Below are positions 34,218 to 43,512 of a stretch of DNA of 50,774 nucleotides, piece after piece. The translations under genes and the position numbers were made by a program. Every line of letters begins with the position of its first letter. The first letter of the stretch is position 1. The notes beneath the pieces were generated by a model that made no database searches, had not been told where the DNA came from, and saw only the letters and a program-made list of their open reading frames with translations. Origin of the DNA: Porphyromonas sp. (GTDB taxonomy: Bacteria; Bacteroidota; Bacteroidia; Bacteroidales; Porphyromonadaceae); contig JASBZK010000013.1 in the NCBI GenBank assembly GCA_029983505.1, positions 1 to 50,774 on the forward strand, written 5' to 3'.

Positions 34218-36346
34218 ATAGGGGCTTCTTGCTTTCCATATTAACCATTTTCTGCCTCCCCTCCCTTGCCAGTGGGCAAACGGAAGCGGGGGCAGATACC
34301 CTTAGAACGCACAACCTTGAGGACCTCGTTGTCACCGTCCGGCGACTTCAGAGACCCCTTAAGCTCTCCCCCATCGAGACGCGGGTCATCGACGGCAAGC
34401 GTATGGCTGACCTCGGATACAGCAACATTGAGACGCTGCTCCGCCAACAGACCGCGGGGCTCAATGTACAGAAAGCCGCCTTTGGCAACGAGCTCAACCT
34501 CCAGGGACTCGATGCCCGGCACGTCACGATCCTCCTCGACGGAGAGCGGATGGCGGGAGATATGGCGGGTAACATCGACTTCGAGCGGCTCAACATCCAC
34601 GCCATAGACCGTATCGAGATCGTCAAAGGAGCCTCTTCCACCATTTACGGGAGCAGGGCTTCCACGGGCGCCGTCGTGGACTTTATTACCAAAAAGAGCG
34701 GGCAACCGCTCGAGATAGATGCCGGGATGAGATGGGGACAGATGAACGAACTCAACTTCCCCGACGCTTCGCCCAAGGACTTCCTCTGGATGTTTGAGAA
34801 AAATGCCGACCGTCCCAACGTCCAAGCGTGGTTCTCTATGGGCGCTCACCTCGGCAACTTCACGAGCCAAACCGATGCGTGGTACGGGACAAGCGATGCG
34901 TACAACATCTACCAAGCAGGAGACGACGCCAAAGTATACACTCGGGAAGCGAACCCGTTCCTTCCATCGGATACCACGATCCTCTCCGGTCTCAAGCGTC
35001 CCGTGATGGGCGTGGAGGGATCTGAGCACCTGACCCTCTCGCAGAAGGTGCATTTCGAACCATCCGACCGTTTCAAGGCGATGGTCTATGGCAATCTTTT
35101 CCGGATGAATCAGTACGATGGCTACCAAAACCTCGCCTTCACCCAGTCGGAAGACTACACGGTAGGCGGTCGTGTCTCTTGGGCGTTTCGGGATTGGTTC
35201 ACCCTCAGTGCGACACTTCACGCGGACTTCTACACCCGGTATAAGCGCCACGAGATTCGCGATGAGCGGAAGACGGTCTACGCCTCCCGAATCCTCAGAC
35301 CCCGTCTCTCACTGACGAGTACCTATTTCGAGGGTCATGCCCTCACCCTCGGTGTCGAGCATCCATCCGATGAGCTTACGAGCGACCGTTTTGCGGGGAA
35401 AGGGTCACGGGAGATGCTCTCGAGGGCACTCAGTGAGACGGAAGCCTATCTTCAGGACGAATGGACGATCTCAGACCGGTGTTTCCTGAATCTCGGTCTC
35501 CGTACGAGCTACACGGGACACTTCGGATTCGCCTGGATGCCGGCCTTGGCGGGGAAGTTCTCGCCGGACGAGCATTGGAGCTTTCGTGCCGTGTACGCCA
35601 AAGGCTACCGCGCACCGTCCATCAAGGAACTATTCTTTAATTGGGATCACCTCGGTATCTTTATGATCCGCGGGGACGAGTTTATGAGACCGGAGCGCAA
35701 CGACTACGTGTCCGTCGGAGCAGAGTACTCGGATGCCCGTTTCTTCGTCAGTGGTGCTCTCTACGGCAACTTTTACAGGGACAAGATCGAAGGCGTGTGG
35801 AAGATCTATGATATGCAGTACAATTTCGAGTACCGCAACCTCTCCTTTCAGCGCATCCTAGGGTGCGAGATTCTTGCCCGCTGGCAGCCCTCCGACTCCT
35901 GGACGCTGAACGCTTCCTACTCCTACGCCGACATCAGCCGCACCAACGGACTGCGTCTCAATCCCACCTCTCCTCACGCCGCCACGGCAAGTGTTCGCTA
36001 TGCGTGGCAGAAGGGGAAAAACTACCGCCTCTCCGCCTCCCTCAGTGCCTCTGTGATGGGCGCCAAGTCCTACGATATTCAGGACCGCCTCAGACTTCCG
36101 GGAGAGCAGTTTTCGCACGAAGCCTACTTCCGCATACACCTCCCCGCTTATTTCATCTCCGACCTCAGCGTCACGCAGGTCTTCTTTGACAAGGTAAAAG
36201 TCACTCTGGGGGTGGATAACCTCACGGACTATATTCCATCCACCATAGGCTCCGGACTCACTGCTTTTAACGTCCCCGCCACGCCCGGCAGGCGCTTCTT
36301 CGTCCAAATAGAGACGAGTATCGACCGCCTCCTTGGTTTTGACTGA
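34214..36346 (+). CDS. TonB-dependent outer-membrane receptor (HmuR-like heme receptor)
   Basis: A 710-residue receptor. The ATG at 34214 overlaps the upstream stop; the signal peptide is residues 1-22. The plug domain spans about 28-165 (LEDLVVTVRR, then IEIVKGASSTIYGSRASTGAV), followed by a 22-strand-type barrel. The YRAP box of heme receptors is present (Tyr465, GYRAPSIKELFF), followed by His479 and a degenerate NPNL-like box (FMRPERNDY), the arrangement seen in HmuR and HemR. There is no N-terminal carboxypeptidase-D-like domain, unlike SusC. The HmuY-type gene 8 bp downstream supports heme as ligand. Confidence 0.87.
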   Translation: MNRGFLLSILTIFCLPSLASGQTEAGADTLRTHNLEDLVVTVRRLQRPLKLSPIETRVIDGKRMADLGYSNIETLLRQQTAGLNVQKAAFGNELNLQGLDARHVTILLDGERMAGDMAGNIDFERLNIHAIDRIEIVKGASSTIYGSRASTGAVVDFITKKSGQPLEIDAGMRWGQMNELNFPDASPKDFLWMFEKNADRPNVQAWFSMGAHLGNFTSQTDAWYGTSDAYNIYQAGDDAKVYTREANPFLPSDTTILSGLKRPVMGVEGSEHLTLSQKVHFEPSDRFKAMVYGNLFRMNQYDGYQNLAFTQSEDYTVGGRVSWAFRDWFTLSATLHADFYTRYKRHEIRDERKTVYASRILRPRLSLTSTYFEGHALTLGVEHPSDELTSDRFAGKGSREMLSRALSETEAYLQDEWTISDRCFLNLGLRTSYTGHFGFAWMPALAGKFSPDEHWSFRAVYAKGYRAPSIKELFFNWDHLGIFMIRGDEFMRPERNDYVSVGAEYSDARFFVSGALYGNFYRDKIEGVWKIYDMQYNFEYRNLSFQRILGCEILARWQPSDSWTLNASYSYADISRTNGLRLNPTSPHAATASVRYAWQKGKNYRLSASLSASVMGAKSYDIQDRLRLPGEQFSHEAYFRIHLPAYFISDLSVTQVFFDKVKVTLGVDNLTDYIPSTIGSGLTAFNVPATPGRRFFVQIETSIDRLLGFD

Positions 36347-36354
36347 CTCTCTTT

Positions 36355-37065
36355 ATGAAAAAGACGCCGCTACTCCTTATCTTTTGTGCCTTCATCCTCC
36401 ACGGTTGCATTCTCGACACCAAGTACGACGCCGAGCCTTTCGACGGTCTCGTCCTACCCCGTGTCACGGGCTATCAGAGCGGTGTGACACACGACTGGCT
36501 CTACTTCAACCTCCGCACGGGCGAAGTCTTTAACCGAAAAGCCCCCAACCAAGAGATTCGCGAGGGCGAGCAACTCAGTCGCCTCGATTGGGATCTCGCG
36601 TTTTGCGGCTACCATATGCGCACCAATGGCGGTACGTCCGGACCCGGGAAAGGTGCCGCAGCCGACCTCGGTCGGGTGAAGTTCGGTGACGTGAAAAGCC
36701 GCTCCGACCTGCCCGAAGACTTGAAGTGGGTCAGTGACGACGACACAAGCGTCCGGATCGCCTACTCCCAGAGGGACTGGTTCGGCAAGATGGCGCGCGA
36801 AGGTGTCGATATCAACGATAACCCCTGGTTTGACCCCAACTCCGGCATACAGACCACCCTCACGAGCGCCAATCCCGTCCTCGATACCGCTATCATCCTC
36901 TCCGGTCCGCCCATCACTTATACCCCGTCCTTTCACACCTACGTCATCCGTACGGCTGACGGTCGGAGCTTTTTCAAACTCCAAATCGTCAACTGGTACG
37001 ATTCTTCCGCCCAAATCGGCGACACCGGTGGCCGCATCAGCTACTATCTCGACCCCCTCCCTTAG
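36355..37065 (+). CDS. HmuY family heme-binding lipoprotein
   Basis: A 236-residue lipoprotein (lipobox LHGC, Cys18) of the HmuY family, hemophore-like proteins that take heme from host carriers and pass it to HmuR. Family marks are WLYFNLRTGEVFN, WDLAFCGYHMRTNGG and a C-terminal SFFKLQIVNWYD. HmuY of P. gingivalis uses two His ligands; other homologues use Met. The ligand pair cannot be settled by eye here. In P. gingivalis hmuY precedes hmuR, whereas here it follows the receptor. No hmuSTUV genes follow. Confidence 0.87.
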   Translation: MKKTPLLLIFCAFILHGCILDTKYDAEPFDGLVLPRVTGYQSGVTHDWLYFNLRTGEVFNRKAPNQEIREGEQLSRLDWDLAFCGYHMRTNGGTSGPGKGAAADLGRVKFGDVKSRSDLPEDLKWVSDDDTSVRIAYSQRDWFGKMAREGVDINDNPWFDPNSGIQTTLTSANPVLDTAIILSGPPITYTPSFHTYVIRTADGRSFFKLQIVNWYDSSAQIGDTGGRISYYLDPLP

Positions 37066-37157
37066 TCCGCAGCCTTTATGTAGAAGTATAGGGCGTGCCC
37101 TGCACAGAAGTCGCAGGAGAAGGGAGGTACCGGGCGTACCCTGCACTCCATACAAAA

Positions 37158-37241
37158 GAGACCCGTACCGAAACTTTTTTCTCGGTACGGGTCTCGTTTC
37201 AATCTCTCACGTACCGAAACTTTTTTCTCGGTACGTACCAA
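37158..37241. repeat. 46-bp-period palindrome array G (two units)
   Basis: Unit 1 (37158-37195) is almost perfectly palindromic, with outer arms GAGACCCGTACCG and CGGTACGGGTCTC. Unit 2 (37204-37241) repeats GTACCGAAAC and CTCGGTACG. Both have a TTTTTT run in the loop side, so they could also terminate heme-operon transcripts. Confidence 0.8.
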
Positions 37242-37290
37242 AATACCCCCTCCGATCTATATGAGGGTGTGTCCGGTATTCGTACAGCGT

Positions 37291-37470
37291 TTGCGCCCCG
37301 ATAGGGGCAAAAGATGCCGTAGGCATCGCACGAAAGTAGCCCGGGGTTAAGACCCCATGGGGGTCGACACCCCGGGGAAACAACGTGGGGGAAATTCAAT
37401 GTTTGTACGATCCCCATAGGGGTCGAAGATGAGGAAGAAAAAGCGGTCTCTTTGCCCCTAAAAGGGCGTG
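37291..37470. repeat. Cluster of five GC-rich hairpins upstream of susC
   Basis: Successive inverted repeats: 37291-37310 (GCCCC/GGGGC), 37313-37327 (GATGCC/GGCATC), 37340-37376 (CCCGGGGT/ACCCCGGG enclosing GACCCC/GGGGTC), 37409-37424 (GACCCC-type arms), and 37454-37467 (GCCC/GGGC). This looks like an interspersed structured repeat. With the array at 37158 it fills most of the 677-bp gap 37066-37742, which holds no gene. Confidence 0.6.
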
Positions 37471-37598
37471 TTTCTCCCTTTCGACCGTCGGCGCGGTCTT
37501 AAGCCCATTTATAATCTACGCACCTCGAAATGCAAAAGTCTCATACGAAAGCTCACGGGATAAAACACCGTCCTAAAAAGAAAACAATATAAAATCAA

Positions 37599-37629
37599 TT
37601 GGATTTAACGAAACAATTTTGTAACTTTA
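37599..37629 (+). promoter_or_regulatory. Promoter of the susC/susD operon
   Basis: TTGG at 37599-37602, 19 nt, then TAACTTTA at 37622-37629 fits TTTG-N19-TAnnTTTG with small deviations. The leader to the susC ATG would be about 107 nt. Confidence 0.55.
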
Positions 37630-37742
37630 CACAGCGTAAGAACCCACAGAGTCCGAACTATATTTTTTAAGCAAGAAATATTCGGGCTTATTCTTAAAAA
37701 CAATTCTTTCTTCATCAACATTCTAATCAGGTAACAAACGAC

Positions 37743-40700
37743 ATGAAGACAATCACACAAAAGACTTTGTCCGCACCGGTGTGTGTGTGTGTGTGTAAGC
37801 GCCTGAGCGCCATACTATTGGCGTTCTTTCTTCCGTTAGTTGTTTTTGCCCAAAATAACATTACCGTCACCGGTACCATTGTCGACGAGCAGGATATGCC
37901 CGTCGTTAGTGCGACTGTGACTGTAGTGGGGCAGGCAAATAAGGGTGCGCTCTCCGACTTGGACGGACACTTCACCATCTCCGGTATCCCCGCTAATTCG
38001 ACCCTCCGCATCTCTTACGTGGGGTACAAGACGCAGGAAATCGCCCTCGCCGGTCAGACTACACTCAACATCAAACTCGTCCCCGACTCCGAGCTCCTCA
38101 ATGAAGTCGTTGTCGTCGGCTACGGCATCCAAAAGAAAGTGAACCTGACCGGTTCAGTTTCTCAAATCGGAGGAGACAAACTGGAAGCCAGACCGGTTCA
38201 GAACATCGGGCAAGCACTTCAGGGTGCTGTCCCCGGTCTCAACCTTGATGTGAACGCCAGTGGGGGTGGAGCACTCGACAGCAGGATGAGTTTAAACGTA
38301 CGTGGACAAGGCACTATCGGACAAGGCTCCGCTTCTGCTCCCCTCGTACTTGTCGATGGTACCGAAGGTGACCTTTTTTCGCTCTCACCCAACGACATCG
38401 AGAGCATATCTGTCCTTAAGGATGCTTCCTCTTCTGCAATCTATGGTTCTCGTGCGGCATTCGGTGTGATTCTGGTGACCACCAAGAGTGGTCGCGAAGG
38501 AAAACCCAAAGTGGCGTATAATGGCAACTTACGTTTCAGCACGGCTACTCAGGTGCCTCAGATGCTGGATGCCTACACATTCGCCAACTACTGGAACATC
38601 GCCGGAGTGAATGCCGGTCAAGGTGTCAAGTTTAGTGACGAAATGATGCAAAAGATTAAGGACAATATGGAAGGCAAGCTTCCTCCGGAAGAAGCCAGCG
38701 GAACCAAATGGCATGACTACAAAGCCAACGAGCCTTGGTGGATGTACACATCAGGTTGGGCAAATACCGACTGGTTTCAGGACCAGTACCGCAAGAATGC
38801 CCCCTCTACGGAACACAGTCTTTCGGTGAGCGGTGGCACTGCAAAAATCAATTATATGCTTTCCGGTGCCTTTATGAACCAGAACGGTCTGATTCGTCAC
38901 GGAAAAGACACATTTAACCGATATAACCTTTCAGGTAAGTTCTCCGCAGAACTTGCTCCGTGGTTAACAGTGGGGTATAACACCAGATGGGTGCGTGAAG
39001 ACTACTCCCGTCCCACTTTTATGACAGGTCTATTCTTCCACAACATCGCCCGAAGCTGGCCTACGAATGCACTGCGCGACCCGAACGGTCACTACACTTG
39101 GACCAACCACAACATCCAGCAGATGGAAGATGGTGGTAAGGACATCCGCCAGATCGACCGCCTCTACCAGCAGGTAACTGCAGAGTTCCGTCCTCTGGAG
39201 GGCTGGATGATACGTCTTGAAGGGAACTATCGCATAGTAAACGACCAGGATCACTGGGATATTCTTCCCGTCGGCTACCACGACCCGAATGAAGCATTTG
39301 TACCTATGACGTGGGATGGTAATCTTGCCGCTGGAGCAACCCGCGTTAGTGAAAGCATGAGCAAGAGTAACTACTTCAATGTACGTGCGTTCACACAGTA
39401 CGCTAAGGTTTTTAACGAAGTACACGACTTCAAAGCGATAGCCGGTATGGATATGGAAGCCAGCGAATATCAGAATCTATCTGTTCGTCGTGACGACTTG
39501 ATTACTCCGGAAATCCCCACCCTGAACACCACTACCAATAAGGATGCCTTCCCCGGATTTGGAAAAAATCACTGGGCAACAATGGGTTTCTTTGGGCGTA
39601 TCAATTACGCCTACGACAACCGGTATCTTGCAGAGTTTTCCATTCGTCGCGATGGTTCTTCTCGCTTTATCGGAGACAAGACCTGGGCTACCTTCCCCTC
39701 CGTCTCCTTGGGATGGAACATTGCCAATGAAAAATTCTTCAAGCCGGCCACCGCGTACATCGAGATGCTGAAACTCCGTGGTTCTTGGGGTGCTCTCGGT
39801 AACACAAATACCAATAGCCTTTATCCTTGGTTCTTAGTCCAACCCGTCAGCACTTCTGCTAACTCCAACTGGCTGATTAACGGAGAACGTATTTTTACTT
39901 CCAATGTCCCCGGACTTGTATCACCCAACCTCACATGGGAACGCGTCCAATCATGGAACATAGGTGTTGACTTCTCGCTCTTCCGCTATCGCCTGCAGGG
40001 GTCATTCGACTATTTCGTGAGAAACACATTCGATATGGTCGGTCCCTCCGAACCGGTTCCCTCGATCTTGGGTACCGGACAGCCACGACTGAATAACGCG
40101 GATATGAAGTCCTACGGGTGGGAACTCGAACTTAAGTGGAGAGACAGCTTCAAAGACTTTAACTACGGGTTCCGCTTCGTGCTCTCTGATGACCGCCAGG
40201 TTATTACCCGCTACTACAACCCCCGAGGTGTGCTGAACGACTGGTACGAAGGGAAAGAAGTGGGTACCATCTGGGGCTTCCGTACCAAAGGCATCGCTCA
40301 AACTACTGAGGAGATGACCGAACACCTGAAGAACAACAAACCTACATGGGGTGACAACTGGGATGCCGGTGACATTATGTACGAAAACACGGTAGACCCC
40401 ATCGTAACAGACCCCAATAGCGAACTATACGGACAAGTAGACCCAAAACGTAAGGGGATTGTCAGTTCCGGAGCCGGAACTCTCGATGACCACGACGACT
40501 ATGAGATTATCGGAAACAGTAAGCCTCACTTCCGCTATAGCTTCAACGCAGACTTCGCATGGAAAGGAATTGACCTTGCCATCTTCCTACAAGGTGTCGG
40601 AAAGCGTGACTTTATGGACAATTCCACCTACTTTACAGGTGCCAACGTGGGTATGTGGCAGGCAGTGGGCTTCCGGGAGCATCTCGACTTCTGGCGTCCT

Positions 40701-41045
40701 GCTGACACAGACCCCAAGTCTTTCTTCGGTCCCAATCCTGATGCGTATTATCCTCGTCCTCTGTTTAACAAAGGTGGAAAGAATTTCCAGTCTCAGACCA
40801 GATTTCTCCAGGACGCTTCCTACCTGCGTATTAAGAACCTTCAAGTCGGCTATACCCTGCCTCAGGCATGGACCCAGAAAGCAGGTATTTCCCGCCTTAG
40901 AATCTATTTCTCAGGTGATAACCTTTACACCTTCACCAAGCTCTCCAAGATCTTTGACCCTGAGGCAACCGGTGGAGCAAGGGGAGCAGGTAAACTCTAT
41001 CCTCTTCAAAGAACCCTCTCAGTGGGTGTGAATCTCAACTTCTGA
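37743..41045 (+). CDS. SusC/RagA family TonB-linked outer-membrane transporter
   Basis: An 1100-residue TonB-dependent transporter of the SusC/RagA type. The signal peptide (residues 1-37) contains Val-Cys repeats encoded by a (GT)9 tract, then the hydrophobic core LSAILLAFFLPLVVFAQ. A carboxypeptidase-D-like domain (about 40-118, ITVTGTIVDEQDMPVVSATVTV) precedes the plug (about 125-250, NEVVVVGYGIQKKVNLTGSV and SVLKDASSSAIYGSRAAFGVI) and the barrel, ending in LSVGVNLNF. With the SusD protein it would import glycans or peptides; the substrate is unknown, since no glycosidase, peptidase or sensor gene is adjacent. A slip in the GT tract would stop translation. Confidence 0.93.
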   Translation: MKTITQKTLSAPVCVCVCKRLSAILLAFFLPLVVFAQNNITVTGTIVDEQDMPVVSATVTVVGQANKGALSDLDGHFTISGIPANSTLRISYVGYKTQEIALAGQTTLNIKLVPDSELLNEVVVVGYGIQKKVNLTGSVSQIGGDKLEARPVQNIGQALQGAVPGLNLDVNASGGGALDSRMSLNVRGQGTIGQGSASAPLVLVDGTEGDLFSLSPNDIESISVLKDASSSAIYGSRAAFGVILVTTKSGREGKPKVAYNGNLRFSTATQVPQMLDAYTFANYWNIAGVNAGQGVKFSDEMMQKIKDNMEGKLPPEEASGTKWHDYKANEPWWMYTSGWANTDWFQDQYRKNAPSTEHSLSVSGGTAKINYMLSGAFMNQNGLIRHGKDTFNRYNLSGKFSAELAPWLTVGYNTRWVREDYSRPTFMTGLFFHNIARSWPTNALRDPNGHYTWTNHNIQQMEDGGKDIRQIDRLYQQVTAEFRPLEGWMIRLEGNYRIVNDQDHWDILPVGYHDPNEAFVPMTWDGNLAAGATRVSESMSKSNYFNVRAFTQYAKVFNEVHDFKAIAGMDMEASEYQNLSVRRDDLITPEIPTLNTTTNKDAFPGFGKNHWATMGFFGRINYAYDNRYLAEFSIRRDGSSRFIGDKTWATFPSVSLGWNIANEKFFKPATAYIEMLKLRGSWGALGNTNTNSLYPWFLVQPVSTSANSNWLINGERIFTSNVPGLVSPNLTWERVQSWNIGVDFSLFRYRLQGSFDYFVRNTFDMVGPSEPVPSILGTGQPRLNNADMKSYGWELELKWRDSFKDFNYGFRFVLSDDRQVITRYYNPRGVLNDWYEGKEVGTIWGFRTKGIAQTTEEMTEHLKNNKPTWGDNWDAGDIMYENTVDPIVTDPNSELYGQVDPKRKGIVSSGAGTLDDHDDYEIIGNSKPHFRYSFNADFAWKGIDLAIFLQGVGKRDFMDNSTYFTGANVGMWQAVGFREHLDFWRPADTDPKSFFGPNPDAYYPRPLFNKGGKNFQSQTRFLQDASYLRIKNLQVGYTLPQAWTQKAGISRLRIYFSGDNLYTFTKLSKIFDPEATGGARGAGKLYPLQRTLSVGVNLNF
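37779..37796 (+). repeat. (GT)9 microsatellite inside the susC signal peptide
   Basis: Nine GT units encode alternating Val and Cys about 12 codons after the ATG. Loss or gain of one unit shifts the frame, so slipped-strand mispairing could switch the transporter on and off. Confidence 0.85.
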
Positions 41046-41079
41046 TTTTCCAAACTGAAAGCTAATAAGAACATATATT

Positions 41080-43125
41080 ATGGTGACTAAATATAATCGT
41101 TGGTTGCTCTCCGGCACAGGTGCCTTGCTTTGTGGCGTAGCCCTGTCCTCTTGCAACTTCTTGGATATGAAACCGCTCGACCAGGTTTCTCCGGAGGTTT
41201 ACTACAATACCGCCGACCAGCTTGCCACATTTACTATCAACAAATATCCTTCCGTCTTCCCCGGACCGGGCTCAGGATGGGACGCAGGGATGGCAAACTG
41301 GGACAACGGCACTGATAACCAAGCTGCCGGTGGCGGAAACGGGGCATTATTCCTTCTGGATAAATGGAAAGTCCCGGCTAATGGTGGCATTGGTTTTAAT
41401 GGGATCCGCGACCTCAATAAGTTCATCAATGAAGTGGAGGCCAAGCGCAAAGATGGCATTATCACCGGCTCCGAAGCAGCTATTAACTTGGCTATCGGTG
41501 AGGCCTATGTCATCAGAGCTTTACTTTACTTCCAAAAGTTACAAGCTTACGGAGATTATCCGATAGTGGATGAGGTTCTCAATGTGGACGATGACTTGGT
41601 TCAATCAAGCAAACGTAAGCCCCGCAACGAAGTGGCGCGCCACATCCTAACGGACATAGATCGGGCTATTGCATTGCTACCAGAGACTGCTTCCAATAAG
41701 AACCGCCTGACGAAGAACGCCGCATTGGCCTACAAGTCCCGTATAGCACTGTACGAAGGCTCATTTGAACTGTACCACAGAGGCACAGGCTATGTCCCCG
41801 GTGATGCTCAATGGCCCGGCAAGGACAAAGAATGGAACAAGGGCAAGACTTTTGACCAACAGGGGGAAGTGAACTTTTTCCTCACTGAAGCCATGAATGC
41901 CGCCAAAACGGTTGCGGACAAGGTGCCTCTCAGTACCCCCAACACCCACGTGATGAATCCCCCTGCCCTGGGCAAGTACGATGGATGGAACCCTTACTAC
42001 GACATGTTTGCTCGTAAAGATCTCAGCAAAGTCCCTGAAGTGCTCTTCTGGAAAGCCTATAATTTTGACATCAGTAGCCCTCTGGCACACCGTACCTCCA
42101 GTTACCTACATGCAGGTGCCAATACCGGATGGACCCGCGGTCTTGTGGAATCTTTTCTGATGAAGAACGGTCTCCCAATTTATGCGGATAACTCCGGTTA
42201 TAAAGGTGACGTTACTATTGATAACGCCAAAACGAACCGTGACGAACGTCTGCAACTGTTTCTTTTTGGAGAAAGCACAGTGCTCGATGCAGAAGGAACA
42301 GAAATGGGACTTTTTACAAATCCCCAGGTAACTGCTCTCGACGAGACCAAGGACGTAACGGGGTATCGTCAGAGAAAATTCTTCCGCTATGATCCTGTTG
42401 CTCAGAGAAACAACGTAGCCAATGACGACAGCGGAACGATTCAGATTCGTATAGCCGAACCTATGTTAGATTACATCGAAGCTTCCTATCTCCTCACCGG
42501 TAATATTGACGGCACTGCGCGCAAATACTGGACGGCACTGCGCAAACGTGCAGGTATAGAAGCACCTATCGAAACGACTATCAATGCCACCGATATGGGC
42601 TACGAAGCTGATGTGAATCGTAACTCGTATGACTGGGGTGCTTTCTCTGCCGGGAAGCCCGTTGACGCGACGCTCTACTCCATCCGCCGTGAGCGCCGTA
42701 GTGAATTTGCGGGCGAAGGAAAACGAATGGACGACTTGGTGCGTTGGCGTGCCTTGGATCAGGTAAAGGACTACCAGATAGAAGGAGTGAACTTCTGGGA
42801 TGAGAAGTATAAGGATAAAGAATACTTTGCAGAAGACGAAGAGGGGAACGTGACAACAATCATTGTAGCTGATGCAAGTGCAAAGGCCAATGTCTCCTCT
42901 AAGGAAATAACCGGTTCCAAATACCTCAGACCTTATCAGATTCGTAAGGCAAATAATGAATACTGGGGTGGTTATACCTTCTACTACGGTCACTATCTGA
43001 GTCCTGTATCCATCGGTGAAATGGTACTCACTTCTACCGACGGGAAGCCCGAAAGCTCCGTTCTCTACCAGACACCCTATTGGCCTCTGGTGGCGAATGG
43101 TAACGTAATAGAAACCGTCAAATAA
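41080..43125 (+). CDS. SusD/RagB family nutrient-binding lipoprotein
   Basis: A 681-residue lipoprotein (lipobox LSSC, Cys25) beginning NFLDMKPLDQVSPEVYY, the standard SusD start. It has TPR-like helices (GEAYVIRALLYFQKLQAYGDYPIVDEVL) and the C-terminal RRERRSEFAGEGKRMDDLVRW signature. It forms the lid of the SusC transporter at the cell surface. It is somewhat longer than the usual 500-600 residues. It follows susC by 34 bp. Confidence 0.92.
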   Translation: MVTKYNRWLLSGTGALLCGVALSSCNFLDMKPLDQVSPEVYYNTADQLATFTINKYPSVFPGPGSGWDAGMANWDNGTDNQAAGGGNGALFLLDKWKVPANGGIGFNGIRDLNKFINEVEAKRKDGIITGSEAAINLAIGEAYVIRALLYFQKLQAYGDYPIVDEVLNVDDDLVQSSKRKPRNEVARHILTDIDRAIALLPETASNKNRLTKNAALAYKSRIALYEGSFELYHRGTGYVPGDAQWPGKDKEWNKGKTFDQQGEVNFFLTEAMNAAKTVADKVPLSTPNTHVMNPPALGKYDGWNPYYDMFARKDLSKVPEVLFWKAYNFDISSPLAHRTSSYLHAGANTGWTRGLVESFLMKNGLPIYADNSGYKGDVTIDNAKTNRDERLQLFLFGESTVLDAEGTEMGLFTNPQVTALDETKDVTGYRQRKFFRYDPVAQRNNVANDDSGTIQIRIAEPMLDYIEASYLLTGNIDGTARKYWTALRKRAGIEAPIETTINATDMGYEADVNRNSYDWGAFSAGKPVDATLYSIRRERRSEFAGEGKRMDDLVRWRALDQVKDYQIEGVNFWDEKYKDKEYFAEDEEGNVTTIIVADASAKANVSSKEITGSKYLRPYQIRKANNEYWGGYTFYYGHYLSPVSIGEMVLTSTDGKPESSVLYQTPYWPLVANGNVIETVK

Positions 43126-43177
43126 AGTGGTCAACCTAAAATAGCCAAACACCTTTTAGTAAATAGTTTTTTTGAGC

Positions 43178-43222
43178 GTGTGCCAAGTGTGCTTTGCGTA
43201 AAGCAGAACACATTTGGCACAC
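43178..43222 (+). terminator. Hairpin after susD
   Basis: Outer arms GTGTGCCAA (43178-43186) and TTGGCACAC (43214-43222) are perfect, with inner GTGT/ACAC and GCTTT/AAGC pairing. It begins 52 bp after the susD stop, preceded by a T-run. It resembles the hairpin after nqrF. Confidence 0.6.
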
Positions 43223-43227
43223 CTCTT

Positions 43228-43451
43228 GTGCGTTCGGCACGAGCATAGTCTAACGGGCCGGAGTTCCCGGGTCGCTCTTATAGCGGATACAGCCCAAGGT
43301 CGGAAGTCCATCGCGAGGTGGAATCTCAAGGAAGCCGGTGGCAAAGAGACAGTAGGTCTCGCAGCCGTGGAAAAAAGGGGACAATTCACACCCACGGCTC
43401 CGTCAGGAGTCGAGTATATCGTGGTAGGACATTCAGCCCCCAAGCGGGGCT
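43228..43451. ncRNA. Structured non-coding segment, possibly a group II intron 5' remnant
   Basis: This stretch has several inverted repeats: GAGAC/GTCTC (43346-43360), AGCCGTGG/CCACGGCT (43363-43399) and AGCCCC/GGGGCT (43435-43451). It begins with GTGCG (43228-43232), the usual 5' end of group II introns, and contains blocks such as CCCAAGGTCGGAAGTCC and GGTGGAATCTCAAGGAAGCC that look to me like domain I of bacterial group II introns. There is no reverse transcriptase and no domain V seen, so if correct it is a truncated remnant. Low certainty. Confidence 0.3.
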
Positions 43452-43512
43452 GTGGGGATATATCCGCACCCCTTTACCCCACACGCCCGACGCCTCCAAC
43501 CGTCCAACTGGT

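Noticed and set aside
37091..37146. Direct repeat GGGCGTRCCCTGCAC at 37091-37105 and 37132-37146
   Set aside because: Two copies 41 bp apart match at 14 of 15 positions, but they do not fall on the 46-bp register of the adjacent array, and no other copies were found, so it is not annotated as a separate element.
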